Shown here piece by piece: positions 55,238 to 63,953 of a DNA stretch of 64,000 nt (its first letter is position 1; every line of letters begins with the position of its first letter). The notes under the pieces were generated by a model. That model had not been told where the DNA came from. It saw only the letters and a list, made by a program, of their open reading frames with translations, and ran no database searches. A program made the position numbers and the translations under genes. Origin of the DNA: JAIBJN01 sp963699495 (GTDB lineage: Bacteria; Actinomycetota; Thermoleophilia; Gaiellales; Gaiellaceae); the NCBI GenBank assembly GCA_963699495.1, contig CAVOUB010000005.1, forward strand, positions 1 to 64,000, in the 5' to 3' direction.

Positions 55238-56748
55238 TACCGCCCGGGCCTGTAGTTCGGCGCTTCCTTGACGATGGACACGTCGTGCGGGTGGCTCTCG
55301 CGCTGGCCCGCGGAGGTCACGCGCACGAAGCGTGCCTCCTTCAGCTCGGCGATCGTCGCCGCGCCGCAGTAGCCCATCGACTGGCGCAGGCCGCCGACGA
55401 GCTGGTGGACGACGTTCCGGAGCGGGCCCTTGTAGGCCACGCGGCCCTCGATCCCCTCGGGAACGAGCTTGCCGGCCTCCTCGACATCCTGCTGGAAGTA
55501 GCGGTCGCTCGAGTAGCGCGCCCGCATCGCTCCGAGCGAGCCCATGCCGCGGTACTCCTTGAACTGCTCGCCCTGGTGGAAGACGACCTCGCCGGGGCTC
55601 TCGTCGGTGCCGGCCAGCAGGCCGCCGAGCATGACCGTGTCGGCGCCCGCGGCGATCGCCTTGGCGATGTCGCCCGAGAACTGGATGCCGCCGTCCGCGA
55701 TCACGGGGACCCCGTGCCGCTCGGCGGCCTGGGCGCAGTCGTACACGGCGGTGATCTGCGGGACCCCGATGCCGGCGACGACGCGCGTCGTGCAGATCGC
55801 GCCCGGGCCCATGCCTACCTTGACCGCGTCCGCGCCCGCGTCGATGAGCGCCGCGGTGGCCTCCGGGGTGGCCACGTTGCCGGCCACGACGGCGACGTCG
55901 TAGCGGCCCTTCAGCTCCCGCACCGCTTCGAGCACGCCCACCGAGTGGCCGTGAGACGTGTCCACGACGAGCACGTCGACGTCCTCGTCGACGAGGGCGG
56001 CGGCGCGCTCGAGCCCCTCCGGGCCCGTGCCGACCGCGGCCGCGACGCGCAGGCGCCCCTGCTCGTCCTTCGTCGCCAGTGGGTACTGGAGCTTCTTCGA
56101 GATGTCCTTGACGGTGATCAGGCCCTTCAGCCGCCCTTCCAGGTCGACGACCGGGAGCTTCTCGATCTTGTGCTTGTGGAGGACGGCGCGCGCCTCCTCG
56201 AGCGTCGTACCGACCGGAACCGTGACCAGGCCGGTCGAGGTCATGAGGTCGGACACCGGGCGCGAGGTGTCGTCCTCGAAGCGAAGGTCGCGGTTCGTGA
56301 GGATGCCGACCAGGCGCCCGTCCTCGTCGGTGATCGGCACGCCCGAGATCCGGTAGGTCTCCATGATCGAGAGGGCCGCGGCGACGGGAGCGCCGGCCGG
56401 GAGCGTCACAGGCTCCACGATCATTCCCGCCTCGGACCGTTTCACCTTGTCCACCTCGGCGGCCTGCGCCTCGACGGACAGGTTGCGGTGGACGACGCCG
56501 ATGCCACCCTCGCGCGCGAGGCCGATCGCCGTACGCGCCTCGGTGACCGTGTCCATCGCAGCCGAGACGATCGGGATCTGGAGCTCGATCGACCGGGTCA
56601 GGCGGGTGCGTGTCGACACGTCTCCGGGCAGCACCCCCGACTCGGCGGGCACCAGGAGCACGTCATCGAACGTCAGCCCTTCCTTGGCGAACTTGCGCTC
56701 CAGGGCGAGGAGGCGCTCGATCTCGTCCTGACGCAGCTCGACGCTCAA
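55237..56748 (-). CDS. guaB: IMP dehydrogenase
   Basis: IMP to XMP, feeding GuaA. 503 residues. The start LTFDDVLLVPAESGVLP is canonical. A CBS pair occupies about 100-215. The catalytic Cys loop is MGPGAICTTRVVAG; the flap has the GSLGAMRARYSSDRYFQ stretch. Start TTG 56748, with TACGAT 9 nt upstream, so leaderless transcription is possible. One-base overlap with guaA. Confidence 0.97.
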   Translation of the reverse strand: MSVELRQDEIERLLALERKFAKEGLTFDDVLLVPAESGVLPGDVSTRTRLTRSIELQIPIVSAAMDTVTEARTAIGLAREGGIGVVHRNLSVEAQAAEVDKVKRSEAGMIVEPVTLPAGAPVAAALSIMETYRISGVPITDEDGRLVGILTNRDLRFEDDTSRPVSDLMTSTGLVTVPVGTTLEEARAVLHKHKIEKLPVVDLEGRLKGLITVKDISKKLQYPLATKDEQGRLRVAAAVGTGPEGLERAAALVDEDVDVLVVDTSHGHSVGVLEAVRELKGRYDVAVVAGNVATPEATAALIDAGADAVKVGMGPGAICTTRVVAGIGVPQITAVYDCAQAAERHGVPVIADGGIQFSGDIAKAIAAGADTVMLGGLLAGTDESPGEVVFHQGEQFKEYRGMGSLGAMRARYSSDRYFQQDVEEAGKLVPEGIEGRVAYKGPLRNVVHQLVGGLRQSMGYCGAATIAELKEARFVRVTSAGQRESHPHDVSIVKEAPNYRPGR

Positions 56749-56776
56749 CCTGGAGCGATCGTACCAGTGAGGGTGG

Positions 56777-57736
56777 CTAGCCTTCTTGCGGGACGCGCTC
56801 GAGCTGCTCGAGCTGCACGAGCGAGGTGAGCCGGCTCGCCTCGCGCGGGTCGAACCGGCCCGCGCCGGCCTCGAGCACCGAGGCGGCGCCGGCGGCGACC
56901 GCGGCGCGAACAGCCTCCTCGAACGGCTTGCCGCTCACGCGCGCAGCCAGGAATCCCGCGAGCAGCGTGTCCCCCGCGCCCACGCCGGACACGGGCTCCA
57001 CCTTCGGCGCCTCGGCGCGAACGCGCAACTCCGCCCTGTCCTCGCGAAGGAGCGCATAGCAGCCCGTCTCGAGAGTGATGAGCACGTTCCGCGCGCCCAG
57101 GTCGGCGATCTCGTCGAGGCCGACCGCGAGGTCCTCGGCGTCCACGAACTCGTGGCCGACGAGCGCCTCCGCCTCCTGCAGGTTCGGCGAGACGAGATAC
57201 GGCTCGGCCTCCACCGCCAGCCGCAGCGGCTCACCCTCGGTGTCCACGACGGCGAGCAGCTGCGCGCGGTTCAGCTCCCGGACGAGCTGCCCGTAGAAGC
57301 CGGGGTCGACCCCGCGCGGAAGCGAGCCCGCGAGGACGACGAACTCGGCCCGCTGGGCGAGGTATGCGAGCTTCTCGCGCAGGATGTCGAGCTCCTCCTC
57401 GGTCACTTCGGGGCCCCACTCGTTGATCTCCGTGTAGGCGTTCGAGGTCGGGTCGAGGACGGCGATCGAGGTGCGCGACTCGCCGTGGATGCGGACGAAG
57501 TCGTTGAGAATCCCCTCGTTGGTCAGCTCCTCGACGAGCAGGGTCCCGGTGCGGCCGCCGGCCAGGCCGGTGCAGACCACGGGCGCGCCGAGGCGCTTGA
57601 GGGCACGCGCGACGTTGATCCCCTTCCCGCCTGCGCTCGGAAAGCCAACGCTTGCACGATGCCGCTGGCCCGGCTGGAAGTTCGGAACGACGAGCGTCCG
57701 GTCGATCGCTGCGTTGAGCGTGACGGTGACGATCAT
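56777..57736 (-). CDS. PfkB-family hexose kinase (1-phosphofructokinase-like)
   Basis: 319 residues. TVTLNAAIDRTLVVPNFQ and GGKGINVARALKRLG at the start, and the anion-hole GAGDTLLAGFLAA at the end, place it in the FruK/LacC branch. It phosphorylates a sugar phosphate; fructose-1-phosphate is likely but tagatose-6-phosphate cannot be excluded. No PTS gene is nearby. It lies just upstream of guaB. Confidence 0.88.
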   Translation of the reverse strand: MIVTVTLNAAIDRTLVVPNFQPGQRHRASVGFPSAGGKGINVARALKRLGAPVVCTGLAGGRTGTLLVEELTNEGILNDFVRIHGESRTSIAVLDPTSNAYTEINEWGPEVTEEELDILREKLAYLAQRAEFVVLAGSLPRGVDPGFYGQLVRELNRAQLLAVVDTEGEPLRLAVEAEPYLVSPNLQEAEALVGHEFVDAEDLAVGLDEIADLGARNVLITLETGCYALLREDRAELRVRAEAPKVEPVSGVGAGDTLLAGFLAARVSGKPFEEAVRAAVAAGAASVLEAGAGRFDPREASRLTSLVQLEQLERVPQEG

Positions 57737-57782
57737 CCGACTGGGTACGGAGAAGGCACCCGCGACGATCCTAGCCGACCCG

Positions 57783-58949
57783 CTAGAGGCCCGGGATCAC
57801 CGCGGCGATGATGTCCCCGGCCTCGTCGACCGCACGGTCGGCGTACCAGCGCGCGCGCTCCTCGAGGGTCGGCTCGGGAATGTCGCGCGTCGCGACGAGG
57901 TCGACGCGGGCCACCTCGCGCTCACCCTCCGTGACGATGACCTCACCGAGCTTCTGGCCCTTGCTCACGGGCAGGTCGACCATCTGAGGCGCGATCACCC
58001 GCTCGACGAAGCGCGAGCCGTCGCCGAGCCGGACGAGCTCGGAGGCTCCCGCGGCGGCGACGAGCTCGAGGCGCTCGCCCTCTGCGAACGGAACGCCGGC
58101 CGTCGCATAGCGCCGTCCCTCCTCGACGACCGGATAGCGGACGTACTGGTCGAAGCCCCACTCGAGGAGCTTCGTGAGGTCCGCGTTTCGCTGCGCCCTC
58201 GACGGGCTGCCGAGGATGACGGCATAGATCGTCGCGGGCCCGCGCTTGGCGGCCGCGACCTCGGTCCAGCCGGCGCGGTCGGTGTGGCCTGTCTTGACGC
58301 CGATCAGCCCCGGGAACGTCCAGAGCAGGTCGTTCCAGCTCTTGAGCCGGCGGTCCGGCGAGATCTCCGCCGTGCGCTTGCGGACGAGCTGGCGGATCAA
58401 CGGCTGGCGCATGGCGAGACGGGCGAGCTCGAAGGTGTCGCGCGCGGTCGAGTGGTGCCCGGCCACGTCCAGGCCGTCCGGGCGCACGTAGTGGGTGCCG
58501 TCGAGCCCGAGCTCGGCCGCCTTGGCGTTCATCATGCTCACGAAGCGCCGGACGCTGCCGTCCCCGACGTCGGCCGCGAGCGCGAAGGCCGAGTCGTTCG
58601 CGCTCTGGATGAGCGCCGCGGCGAGCAGCTCACGGACGCGCAGCTTTTCACCCGCGGTGAGGAAGATGGACGAGCCTCCGGGAGCGACCGCCTGGGGCGC
58701 GACGGTGACCACGTCTCCGGGCCGGGCGTTCTCGAGCGTGAGGATCGCGGTCATCAGCTTGGTGATGCTCGCCATCGCCATCGGGCGGTCGGCGTCCTGC
58801 TCGAAGAGGATGTCGCCGGTCCGGCCTTCGGCAACCAGGACCGCCCTGGCCTGCACGGGCGGCGGCGCCGACGCGGCTGCGGCCGCAGCCGCGAGGAGGG
58901 CTGCGAGCAGGGCGGCAGCGAGGACGAGGAGGTGTCTCCGCACGCTCAT
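57783..58949 (-). CDS. D-alanyl-D-alanine carboxypeptidase (S11 family)
   Basis: 388 residues from ATG 58949. A signal peptide of about 27 residues precedes the penicillin-binding domain with SITKL (SxxK), SANDS (SxN) and VKTGHT (KTG). The C-terminal beta domain of PBP5-type enzymes follows. It trims the peptidoglycan pentapeptide outside the cytoplasmic membrane. Divergent from a hypothetical gene with an 18-bp gap. Confidence 0.93.
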   Translation of the reverse strand: MSVRRHLLVLAAALLAALLAAAAAAASAPPPVQARAVLVAEGRTGDILFEQDADRPMAMASITKLMTAILTLENARPGDVVTVAPQAVAPGGSSIFLTAGEKLRVRELLAAALIQSANDSAFALAADVGDGSVRRFVSMMNAKAAELGLDGTHYVRPDGLDVAGHHSTARDTFELARLAMRQPLIRQLVRKRTAEISPDRRLKSWNDLLWTFPGLIGVKTGHTDRAGWTEVAAAKRGPATIYAVILGSPSRAQRNADLTKLLEWGFDQYVRYPVVEEGRRYATAGVPFAEGERLELVAAAGASELVRLGDGSRFVERVIAPQMVDLPVSKGQKLGEVIVTEGEREVARVDLVATRDIPEPTLEERARWYADRAVDEAGDIIAAVIPGL

Positions 58950-58967
58950 CAGGCTATCCTCGGAGTG

Positions 58968-59282
58968 ATGGACGGGGAGCAGCGAGAGACCAAGCCGGAC
59001 CGGATTCGCGGTGTCGAGCGGTCGCTGCAGGTGGAGATCCGGGGCCTGGGCGGCTTCGAGCTCCGCCCCACCCGTGTCTTCGTCTGGGGCGGGGAAGAGC
59101 GCGAGGGAAACGAGCGCCTCCTCCCGCTGGGGAGCCCTCCCCGGAGCCTCACGATCCCCAGGCGCCCGCGCGAGCGCCAGGCGGGCGCGGTGGAGCTGAA
59201 GACGCTCGGTAACCCCGTGATGACGATCGCGCTCGCCGGCGTCCACGCAGCCCGCGCGCTGCGCCGCCGCATCGAGTCCTAG
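58968..59282 (+). CDS. Hypothetical protein
   Basis: 104 residues, basic, with alternating strands (SLQVEIRGLGGFELRPTRVFVWGG) and a C-terminal helix. I recognise no family. TATCCT lies 7 nt before ATG 58968, consistent with a leaderless start. It ends 16 bp from the convergent LysM gene. Confidence 0.5.
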   Translation: MDGEQRETKPDRIRGVERSLQVEIRGLGGFELRPTRVFVWGGEEREGNERLLPLGSPPRSLTIPRRPRERQAGAVELKTLGNPVMTIALAGVHAARALRRRIES

Positions 59283-59298
59283 GAGTAGCGGCTTACTC

Positions 59299-59676
59299 CT
59301 ACTCGGGCGCCGGGCGGATGCGGATGCGGTCGCCCGGGTTGAGGGTGAGCGGGTCGATGTCCGGGTTCAGCTCGAGGAGCTCGGCCAGCGGGACGTCGCA
59401 CTTCTCGGAGATCGACTCGAGCGTGTCACCCGGCTTGACGAGGTAACGCTGCTTCCGGCAGCCGCGCGGGGGCGGCGTGGTAGTCGTCGTTTCCGGCGTC
59501 GTCACCGTGGGGCTCGTGTCGGCCTCCTGTGTGGACGGGCCGCTCGTCCCGGCCTCGCCCGCATCGGACTCGAGCCCCCGCTGCACCAGGATCACGAGCA
59601 CGGTGGCGGCGAAGAAGAACGCGAGCGGCGCCGCCAGCCGGGCAATCCAGATACGGATGCGATCCGGATCTACCAA
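59299..59676 (-). CDS. LysM-domain membrane-anchored protein
   Basis: About 125 residues from TTG 59676, overlapping the pyrF stop by 7 nt. One N-terminal helix (LAAPLAFFFAATVLVILV), then a Thr/Pro-rich linker and a single LysM domain at the end (YLVKPGDTLESISEKCDVPL, ending NPGDRIRI). It likely binds peptidoglycan at the cell surface. Confidence 0.8.
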   Translation of the reverse strand: MVDPDRIRIWIARLAAPLAFFFAATVLVILVQRGLESDAGEAGTSGPSTQEADTSPTVTTPETTTTTPPPRGCRKQRYLVKPGDTLESISEKCDVPLAELLELNPDIDPLTLNPGDRIRIRPAPE

Positions 59677-60605
59677 CCCGACACGGTCCAGACCTCGCCG
59701 CGCAGCCGAGCAGCCTCTGCCGCCGCAGCCTTTCGCCAGTCCGCCCCGTCGACCCGGAACGCGTAGATGACCGCCCGGGACACAGGGACGAGCGCGCTGG
59801 CCGGCCCGCTCGTGAAGGCACGAGCAACGTCCGCAGGCGTGCCGCCCTGCGCGCCCACGCCGGGCAGGAGCAGGATGGCCTGCGGCATAAGCTTCCTCGC
59901 CTCGCCGATCGCGCGGGGGTAGGTCGCGCCGACGACGGCGCCGACGCTCGAGAGGCCGCGCTCGCCGACGAGGTCCTGGCCCCACCCGGCGACCAGCTCG
60001 GCGACGTGCTGCCAGACCTGCCGCCCGTCCGAGAGGGCGGCGTCCTGGATGTCCGCGCTGCCGGCGTTCGACGTCTTGACGAGGCAGAAGATCCCGTTCC
60101 CGCTGCGACGGCAGGCGGCGAGGAAGGGCTCGATCGAGTCGCTGCCCAGGTACGGGTTGACGGTGAGCGCGTCGACCGGAGGCGGCCGGTCCTCCCGCTC
60201 CTCGAGATAGGCGTCGGCGTACGCGCGCGCGCTCGAGCCGATGTCGCCGCGCTTCGCATCCGCCACGACGAGCAGGTTCGCGGCGCGCGCGTACTCACAG
60301 ACCTCCTCGAACGACCGCAAACCGTCTGCACCGAGGGTCTCGAAGTAGGCGAGCTGAGCCTTCACTCCCACGACATACGGTGCGACGGCGTCGATCAATC
60401 CCCTGCAAAACCGCCCGACCGCGTCTGCCGCGGACGCGCGGCTGCGGTGGATGTCGCCGCGAAGCTCGACGGGCAGGAGCTCCGGACGGGGGTCGAGACC
60501 GACGAGCAGCTGACTCCTCTTGGCATCGACGGCAGCGGCGACGCGATCGCCGAATGTCGTCGCGGCAATCGCGGAGCGCGCCGCTGCCTCCACCTCCTGA
60601 GCCAT
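59670..60605 (-). CDS. pyrF: Orotidine 5'-phosphate decarboxylase (type 2)
   Basis: Last step of UMP synthesis. 311 residues, the long type 2 form common in actinobacteria. LLVGLDPRPELLP at the start; the catalytic array VVADAKRGDIGSSA; phosphate loop LLLPGVGAQGG. pyrE lies 2 kb away on the same strand. Confidence 0.95.
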   Translation of the reverse strand: MAQEVEAAARSAIAATTFGDRVAAAVDAKRSQLLVGLDPRPELLPVELRGDIHRSRASAADAVGRFCRGLIDAVAPYVVGVKAQLAYFETLGADGLRSFEEVCEYARAANLLVVADAKRGDIGSSARAYADAYLEEREDRPPPVDALTVNPYLGSDSIEPFLAACRRSGNGIFCLVKTSNAGSADIQDAALSDGRQVWQHVAELVAGWGQDLVGERGLSSVGAVVGATYPRAIGEARKLMPQAILLLPGVGAQGGTPADVARAFTSGPASALVPVSRAVIYAFRVDGADWRKAAAAEAARLRGEVWTVSGW

Positions 60606-60615
60606 CTTCAGGAGC

Positions 60616-62298
60616 TTAGGCTACTGCGGCCGACGGATCACGCAGTGCTGCGAGGATTGCGCGCTCGTCGAGGGGCGCCACGGTGAGCTCCGGCGGCGGC
60701 CGGCGCAGGAACGAGCCCAGCAGCAGGAGCTCCTCGGCGTCCTCGGGCGCCGACGACGGCTCCGCGGCGTGCGCTACGGCGATCCCGGCCCGGATCTCGA
60801 GCGCAGCGCCCGCGCCTGGAGGCAGCATGCGAGAGGCAACGATCCGGCCGCCCGCGACGAAGACCGCCCGTGTGAAGAGCGGCTCGGACGCGGGCACGAG
60901 CAGGCAGGCCTCGAGGGAGCGGAGCCTCTCGAGCGCCGCGAGCTCCCGGATCACCTGCTCGAGGGCCGCGATGCGGTCTCGCAGGCGCGCGGCGTCCTCG
61001 TAGCGGAGGCAGTCGGACAGATCCCGGAGCCGCGCGCGCAGGCGCGGGAGCGGTTCGCCGGCCAGGAGCGCCTCGAGCTCGGGCTCGGTCGCGCCGTCGA
61101 GCGCCCGCGCCGCCCGTTCGGCGCGGCGGCGGCTTCTGATCGGGCCGATCGGGCCCGGCTGCCCCGAGACGACCACCTGGTCACCTCGCCGGCGTAGGTA
61201 GAAGGCGCGATGGCCGCGCTTTCCACGGGCATTCGCAGGCGGACGCAGCTCTCGGATGAGGCGCAGCTCCTCGAGAGCCGCCTCCAGCTCGGACCCGAGC
61301 ACGCGCCACTCCACCCGCTCGACCGCGCCGAGCGCGGCCTCGACGGCGGGGCGCTGGCGCTCGGAGCGAAAGTAGGAACGCAGCCGCGCGCGGAGGTCGC
61401 GCGCCCGGCCGACGTAGAGCGGCTGCCCGCGGCCGTCTCGGAAGACGTAGACGCCGGGAGTAGTCGGCGCGCCGAAGACGAGCGAGCGCTTCTCGTACAC
61501 CCGGCGTCGGCGTGGCGCGGCGAGCTCCACGAGGTCGGAGATCGTCCGCGCCCCCCGCTCCTGAGCCAGCCCCACCAGCGCGACGAGGATCTCCGCGGTC
61601 GCCTGCGCGTCGGGAAGCGCGCGGTGGCACGGCCGCACCGACGTGCCGAAGAAGTGCGCGAGCGACGCGAGGCCCACACGGGCGACCCGCCCGGCAAGGA
61701 GGCGGCGCGCGAGGCCGACCGTGTCCACTACGGGCGCGGCCAGCCTGCGGCCGGTGAGCAGCTCGACCTCACGGTCGAGGAAGGCGAGGTCGAAGCGCGC
61801 GTTGTGCGCGACGATGACCGCGCGCTCCCCGGCGAAGGCCAGGAAGCGACTCACGGCGGCACCGGGCTGCGGCGCCCCGCGCACGTCGCGATCCGCGATC
61901 CCGGTGATCCCCTCGATCACCGGCGGAATGGGAACCCCCGGATCGACGAGCGTCTGAAAGGTGCCGGCCGGAAGCAGCGCCTCGACGCGGACGGCCCCGA
62001 TCTCGCAGATCGCCGAGCGCGCCGGCCTGAGGCCGGTCGTCTCGAGGTCGACGACGACGAAGCGCGCCGCCTCGAGCGGCAGGTCGCTCCCCGGAAGCTC
62101 GGCCAGGCCGACGCGCCCGCCGCGCCAGGCGAGCCGAGCGTCACCCTGGACGACGTCGTCGAGCAGGCTCCGCGCCAGGCCCACCGGCGCGCGCGCCAGC
62201 GCGAAGAGCACCCGGGCCGCCTCCTCCACCGCCACAGGCCCGCGCCGCTCCTCGACGAGCTCCACGAGCCGATCGGCCGCGTCGAAGGCCAGCTGCAC
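60616..62298 (-). CDS. DEDDh exonuclease fused to GIY-YIG nuclease domain
   Basis: 560 residues. After a roughly 75-residue helical start comes a DnaQ-like DEDDh exonuclease (about 80-240) with VVDLETTGL, VIVAHNARFDLAFLD and the HRALPDAQATAE motif. A UvrC-like GIY-YIG module follows (about 275-350): GVYVFRDGRGQPLYVGRARD. The C-terminal region resembles the Cho/UvrC middle part. Related actinobacterial proteins are linked to DNA repair. A LexA-type box lies 16 bp upstream of the start, so DNA damage probably induces it. Confidence 0.9.
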   Translation of the reverse strand: MQLAFDAADRLVELVEERRGPVAVEEAARVLFALARAPVGLARSLLDDVVQGDARLAWRGGRVGLAELPGSDLPLEAARFVVVDLETTGLRPARSAICEIGAVRVEALLPAGTFQTLVDPGVPIPPVIEGITGIADRDVRGAPQPGAAVSRFLAFAGERAVIVAHNARFDLAFLDREVELLTGRRLAAPVVDTVGLARRLLAGRVARVGLASLAHFFGTSVRPCHRALPDAQATAEILVALVGLAQERGARTISDLVELAAPRRRRVYEKRSLVFGAPTTPGVYVFRDGRGQPLYVGRARDLRARLRSYFRSERQRPAVEAALGAVERVEWRVLGSELEAALEELRLIRELRPPANARGKRGHRAFYLRRRGDQVVVSGQPGPIGPIRSRRRAERAARALDGATEPELEALLAGEPLPRLRARLRDLSDCLRYEDAARLRDRIAALEQVIRELAALERLRSLEACLLVPASEPLFTRAVFVAGGRIVASRMLPPGAGAALEIRAGIAVAHAAEPSSAPEDAEELLLLGSFLRRPPPELTVAPLDERAILAALRDPSAAVA

Positions 62299-62313
62299 CT
62301 CTGGGAGGATACA

Positions 62314-62327
62314 CGAACATATGTTCG
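62314..62327 (-). promoter_or_regulatory. LexA (SOS) box
   Basis: CGAACATATGTTCG, a perfect palindrome matching the Gram-positive/actinobacterial SOS consensus CGAAC-N4-GTTCG. It lies 16-29 bp upstream of the nuclease start. Confidence 0.8.
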
Positions 62328-62346
62328 TCCACCACCCCAGACTGAC

Positions 62347-62372
62347 CCGGGGGCCGCCCTGACGGCCCCCGG
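62347..62372 (-). terminator. Hairpin terminator after HU gene
   Basis: CCGGGGGCCG pairs with CGGCCCCCGG around a 6-nt loop, 25 bp after the HU stop on the minus strand. Confidence 0.65.
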
Positions 62373-62396
62373 TGAATCCGCTGAGATGGAGAGGGC

Positions 62397-62672
62397 TTAG
62401 CGGCGGAGGGCTTGCTTCAACTGGCTGCCGGCGGAGAACTTGGGCACGGTCGCCGCCGGGATCTGCACACGCTCACCGGTGCGCGGGTTCACGCCCTGCC
62501 GCGCGGCGCGCTGCTGCGGGGAGAACTTGCCGAAGCCTGTAAACGACACCGAGTCGCCGCCCTTGAGCGTCTCGGTGACGGAGTCGAGGAACGCGTCGAC
62601 CGCCGCTGCCGCATCCCGTTTGGTGAGGCTGCTCTTCTCGGCCACCCTGTCGATGAACTCGGCCTTCGTCAT
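62397..62672 (-). CDS. HU-family nucleoid protein
   Basis: 91 residues, family length, no C-terminal Lys/Ala tail of the mycobacterial type. MTKAEFIDRVAEKSSLTKRD and the DNA-binding arm GFGKFSPQQRAARQGVNPRTGE are typical. ATG 62672 has GGAAGGAGAGGG upstream. It has its own promoter and terminator. Confidence 0.96.
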   Translation of the reverse strand: MTKAEFIDRVAEKSSLTKRDAAAAVDAFLDSVTETLKGGDSVSFTGFGKFSPQQRAARQGVNPRTGERVQIPAATVPKFSAGSQLKQALRR

Positions 62673-62716
62673 GCCCTCTCCTTCCGTCCTTTACGCTGAC
62701 TTGGGGAACCGTCGAA

Positions 62717-62746
62717 ACCCTAACAGAGCCCCCAGATAGCAAGCAA
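62717..62746 (-). promoter_or_regulatory. Promoter upstream of HU gene
   Basis: On the minus strand: TTGCTT, 18-bp spacer, TAGGGT, about 45 nt before the HU start. Confidence 0.4.
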
Positions 62747-62769
62747 CCATGCGGGTTTGCGGGGTTTTT

Positions 62770-63300
62770 CTAGCTCTCGAGGATGTCGCGGGCACGGAAA
62801 AGCGGGTACAAGCGGACCGCTTTCCGCGCGAGAGCGTCCGCCCCGCCCTCCTCGCGGTCGACCACGCAGACGGCCGCGCGGCACTCGAGCCCGGCCTCGC
62901 GAAGCGCGTCGATCGCGTCCGCGGCGGCACCGCCGGAGGTGACGACGTCCTCCACGAGGCAGACCTCTTCACCCGCTGCGAAGTCGCCCTCGAGCCTGTT
63001 CTCGGTGCCGTAGCCCTTCGCCTCCTTGCGGACGAGGAGGAACGGGAGCCCGGACGAAAGCGAGGCGGCCGCGGCGAGCGCGACAGCGCCGAGCTCGGGC
63101 CCGGCGATGCGGGTCGCCTCCGGGGCGACCTCGCTCACGCTCGCAGCGATCCGCTCGCCGAGCGCGCCGAGGATGTCCGGGCGCGTCTCGAAGCGGTACT
63201 TGTCGAGGTAGTAGCGCGAGCGCTTGCCGGAGCGGAGGACGAAGTCGCCCTCCAGATAGGCGTGCTCGCGGATGCGCCGCGCGAGCTCCGCGTCGGTCAT
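62770..63300 (-). CDS. pyrE: Orotate phosphoribosyltransferase
   Basis: 176 residues. Orotate to OMP, the step before PyrF. The PRPP-binding motif is VCLVEDVVTSGGAAADAI; the flexible loop contains LVRKEAKGYGTENRLEGD. The start TDAELARRIREHAYLEGDF is typical. It lies 8 bp after a small membrane protein gene on the same strand. Confidence 0.95.
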   Translation of the reverse strand: MTDAELARRIREHAYLEGDFVLRSGKRSRYYLDKYRFETRPDILGALGERIAASVSEVAPEATRIAGPELGAVALAAAASLSSGLPFLLVRKEAKGYGTENRLEGDFAAGEEVCLVEDVVTSGGAAADAIDALREAGLECRAAVCVVDREEGGADALARKAVRLYPLFRARDILES

Positions 63301-63308
63301 CGTTGCGA

Positions 63309-63515
63309 TCAGCTTCGAGCCTGCGCGAGTATCCGACGCGCGACCGGGAAGAGGGTGCCGGCCTCCTCGCTCCCCTCCGCGAAGCTGACCATCGAGCCGT
63401 CGGCGAAGTAGACGTCGACGCTTTCCCTGCCGGCGCCCGACCGACGCCGCCAGAGCGCGGCCGCGCCGACGACGGATCCGACCGCGACGACGACCGCCGC
63501 GAGCCTACGCTTCAT
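63309..63515 (-). CDS. Small membrane-anchored hypothetical protein
   Basis: 68 residues. One N-terminal helix (LAAVVVAVGSVVGAAALW) followed by basic and then acidic sequence (YFADGSMVSFAEGSEEAG). It overlaps the end of the Roadblock-like gene by 11 nt and precedes pyrE by 8 bp. No family recognised. Confidence 0.55.
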   Translation of the reverse strand: MKRRLAAVVVAVGSVVGAAALWRRRSGAGRESVDVYFADGSMVSFAEGSEEAGTLFPVARRILAQARS

Positions 63516-63915
63516 CGCCGGCCTCCGGTTCGTCGTCCTTCTTCCTCTTGCGCCGGGAGCCCGCGGCGGCCTTCTTCTCCGGCTCTGGCTCCTCCGAGAG
63601 GCGCAGGCAGGTCTTCAGGTCGTAGAAGACGAGCCCTGCGGTCGGCTCGCGCCCCGTGACGGCGGCCACGAGCCGCTCGCCGTCGGTGACCACGAAGACG
63701 CAGCCTTCGTGGAACGCGACCTGGACCTGGGTGGGATCGCCGGCGTGGCCCACCGCGCCGCGCAGGAGCTCGCGGGCCTCCCGCGCGATTGCCTCGGATC
63801 GCTCGTCGCTCGCGAGCGTGGAGGCGAGCACGGCTCCATCCCCGTCGGCGAGCACGGCCGACTCGATCTGCGAGGAGATCTCGACGAGGTCGGCGAGGGC
63901 CTGCGAGGCATCCAC
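63505..63915 (-). CDS. Roadblock/LC7-like protein
   Basis: 136 residues. The first 110 fit a Roadblock/LC7 fold: LVEISSQIESAVLADGDGAVLAS, then VAFHEGCVFVVTDGERLVAAV. A Lys/Glu-rich tail (RRKRKKDDEPEAGDEA) follows. Such proteins usually regulate small GTPases; none is in view. First gene of the run leading to pyrE. Confidence 0.6.
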   Translation of the reverse strand: MDASQALADLVEISSQIESAVLADGDGAVLASTLASDERSEAIAREARELLRGAVGHAGDPTQVQVAFHEGCVFVVTDGERLVAAVTGREPTAGLVFYDLKTCLRLSEEPEPEKKAAAGSRRKRKKDDEPEAGDEA

Positions 63916-63953
63916 GGCGGCAAACCTAACACACGACCGTAGACTCCCTCGCC

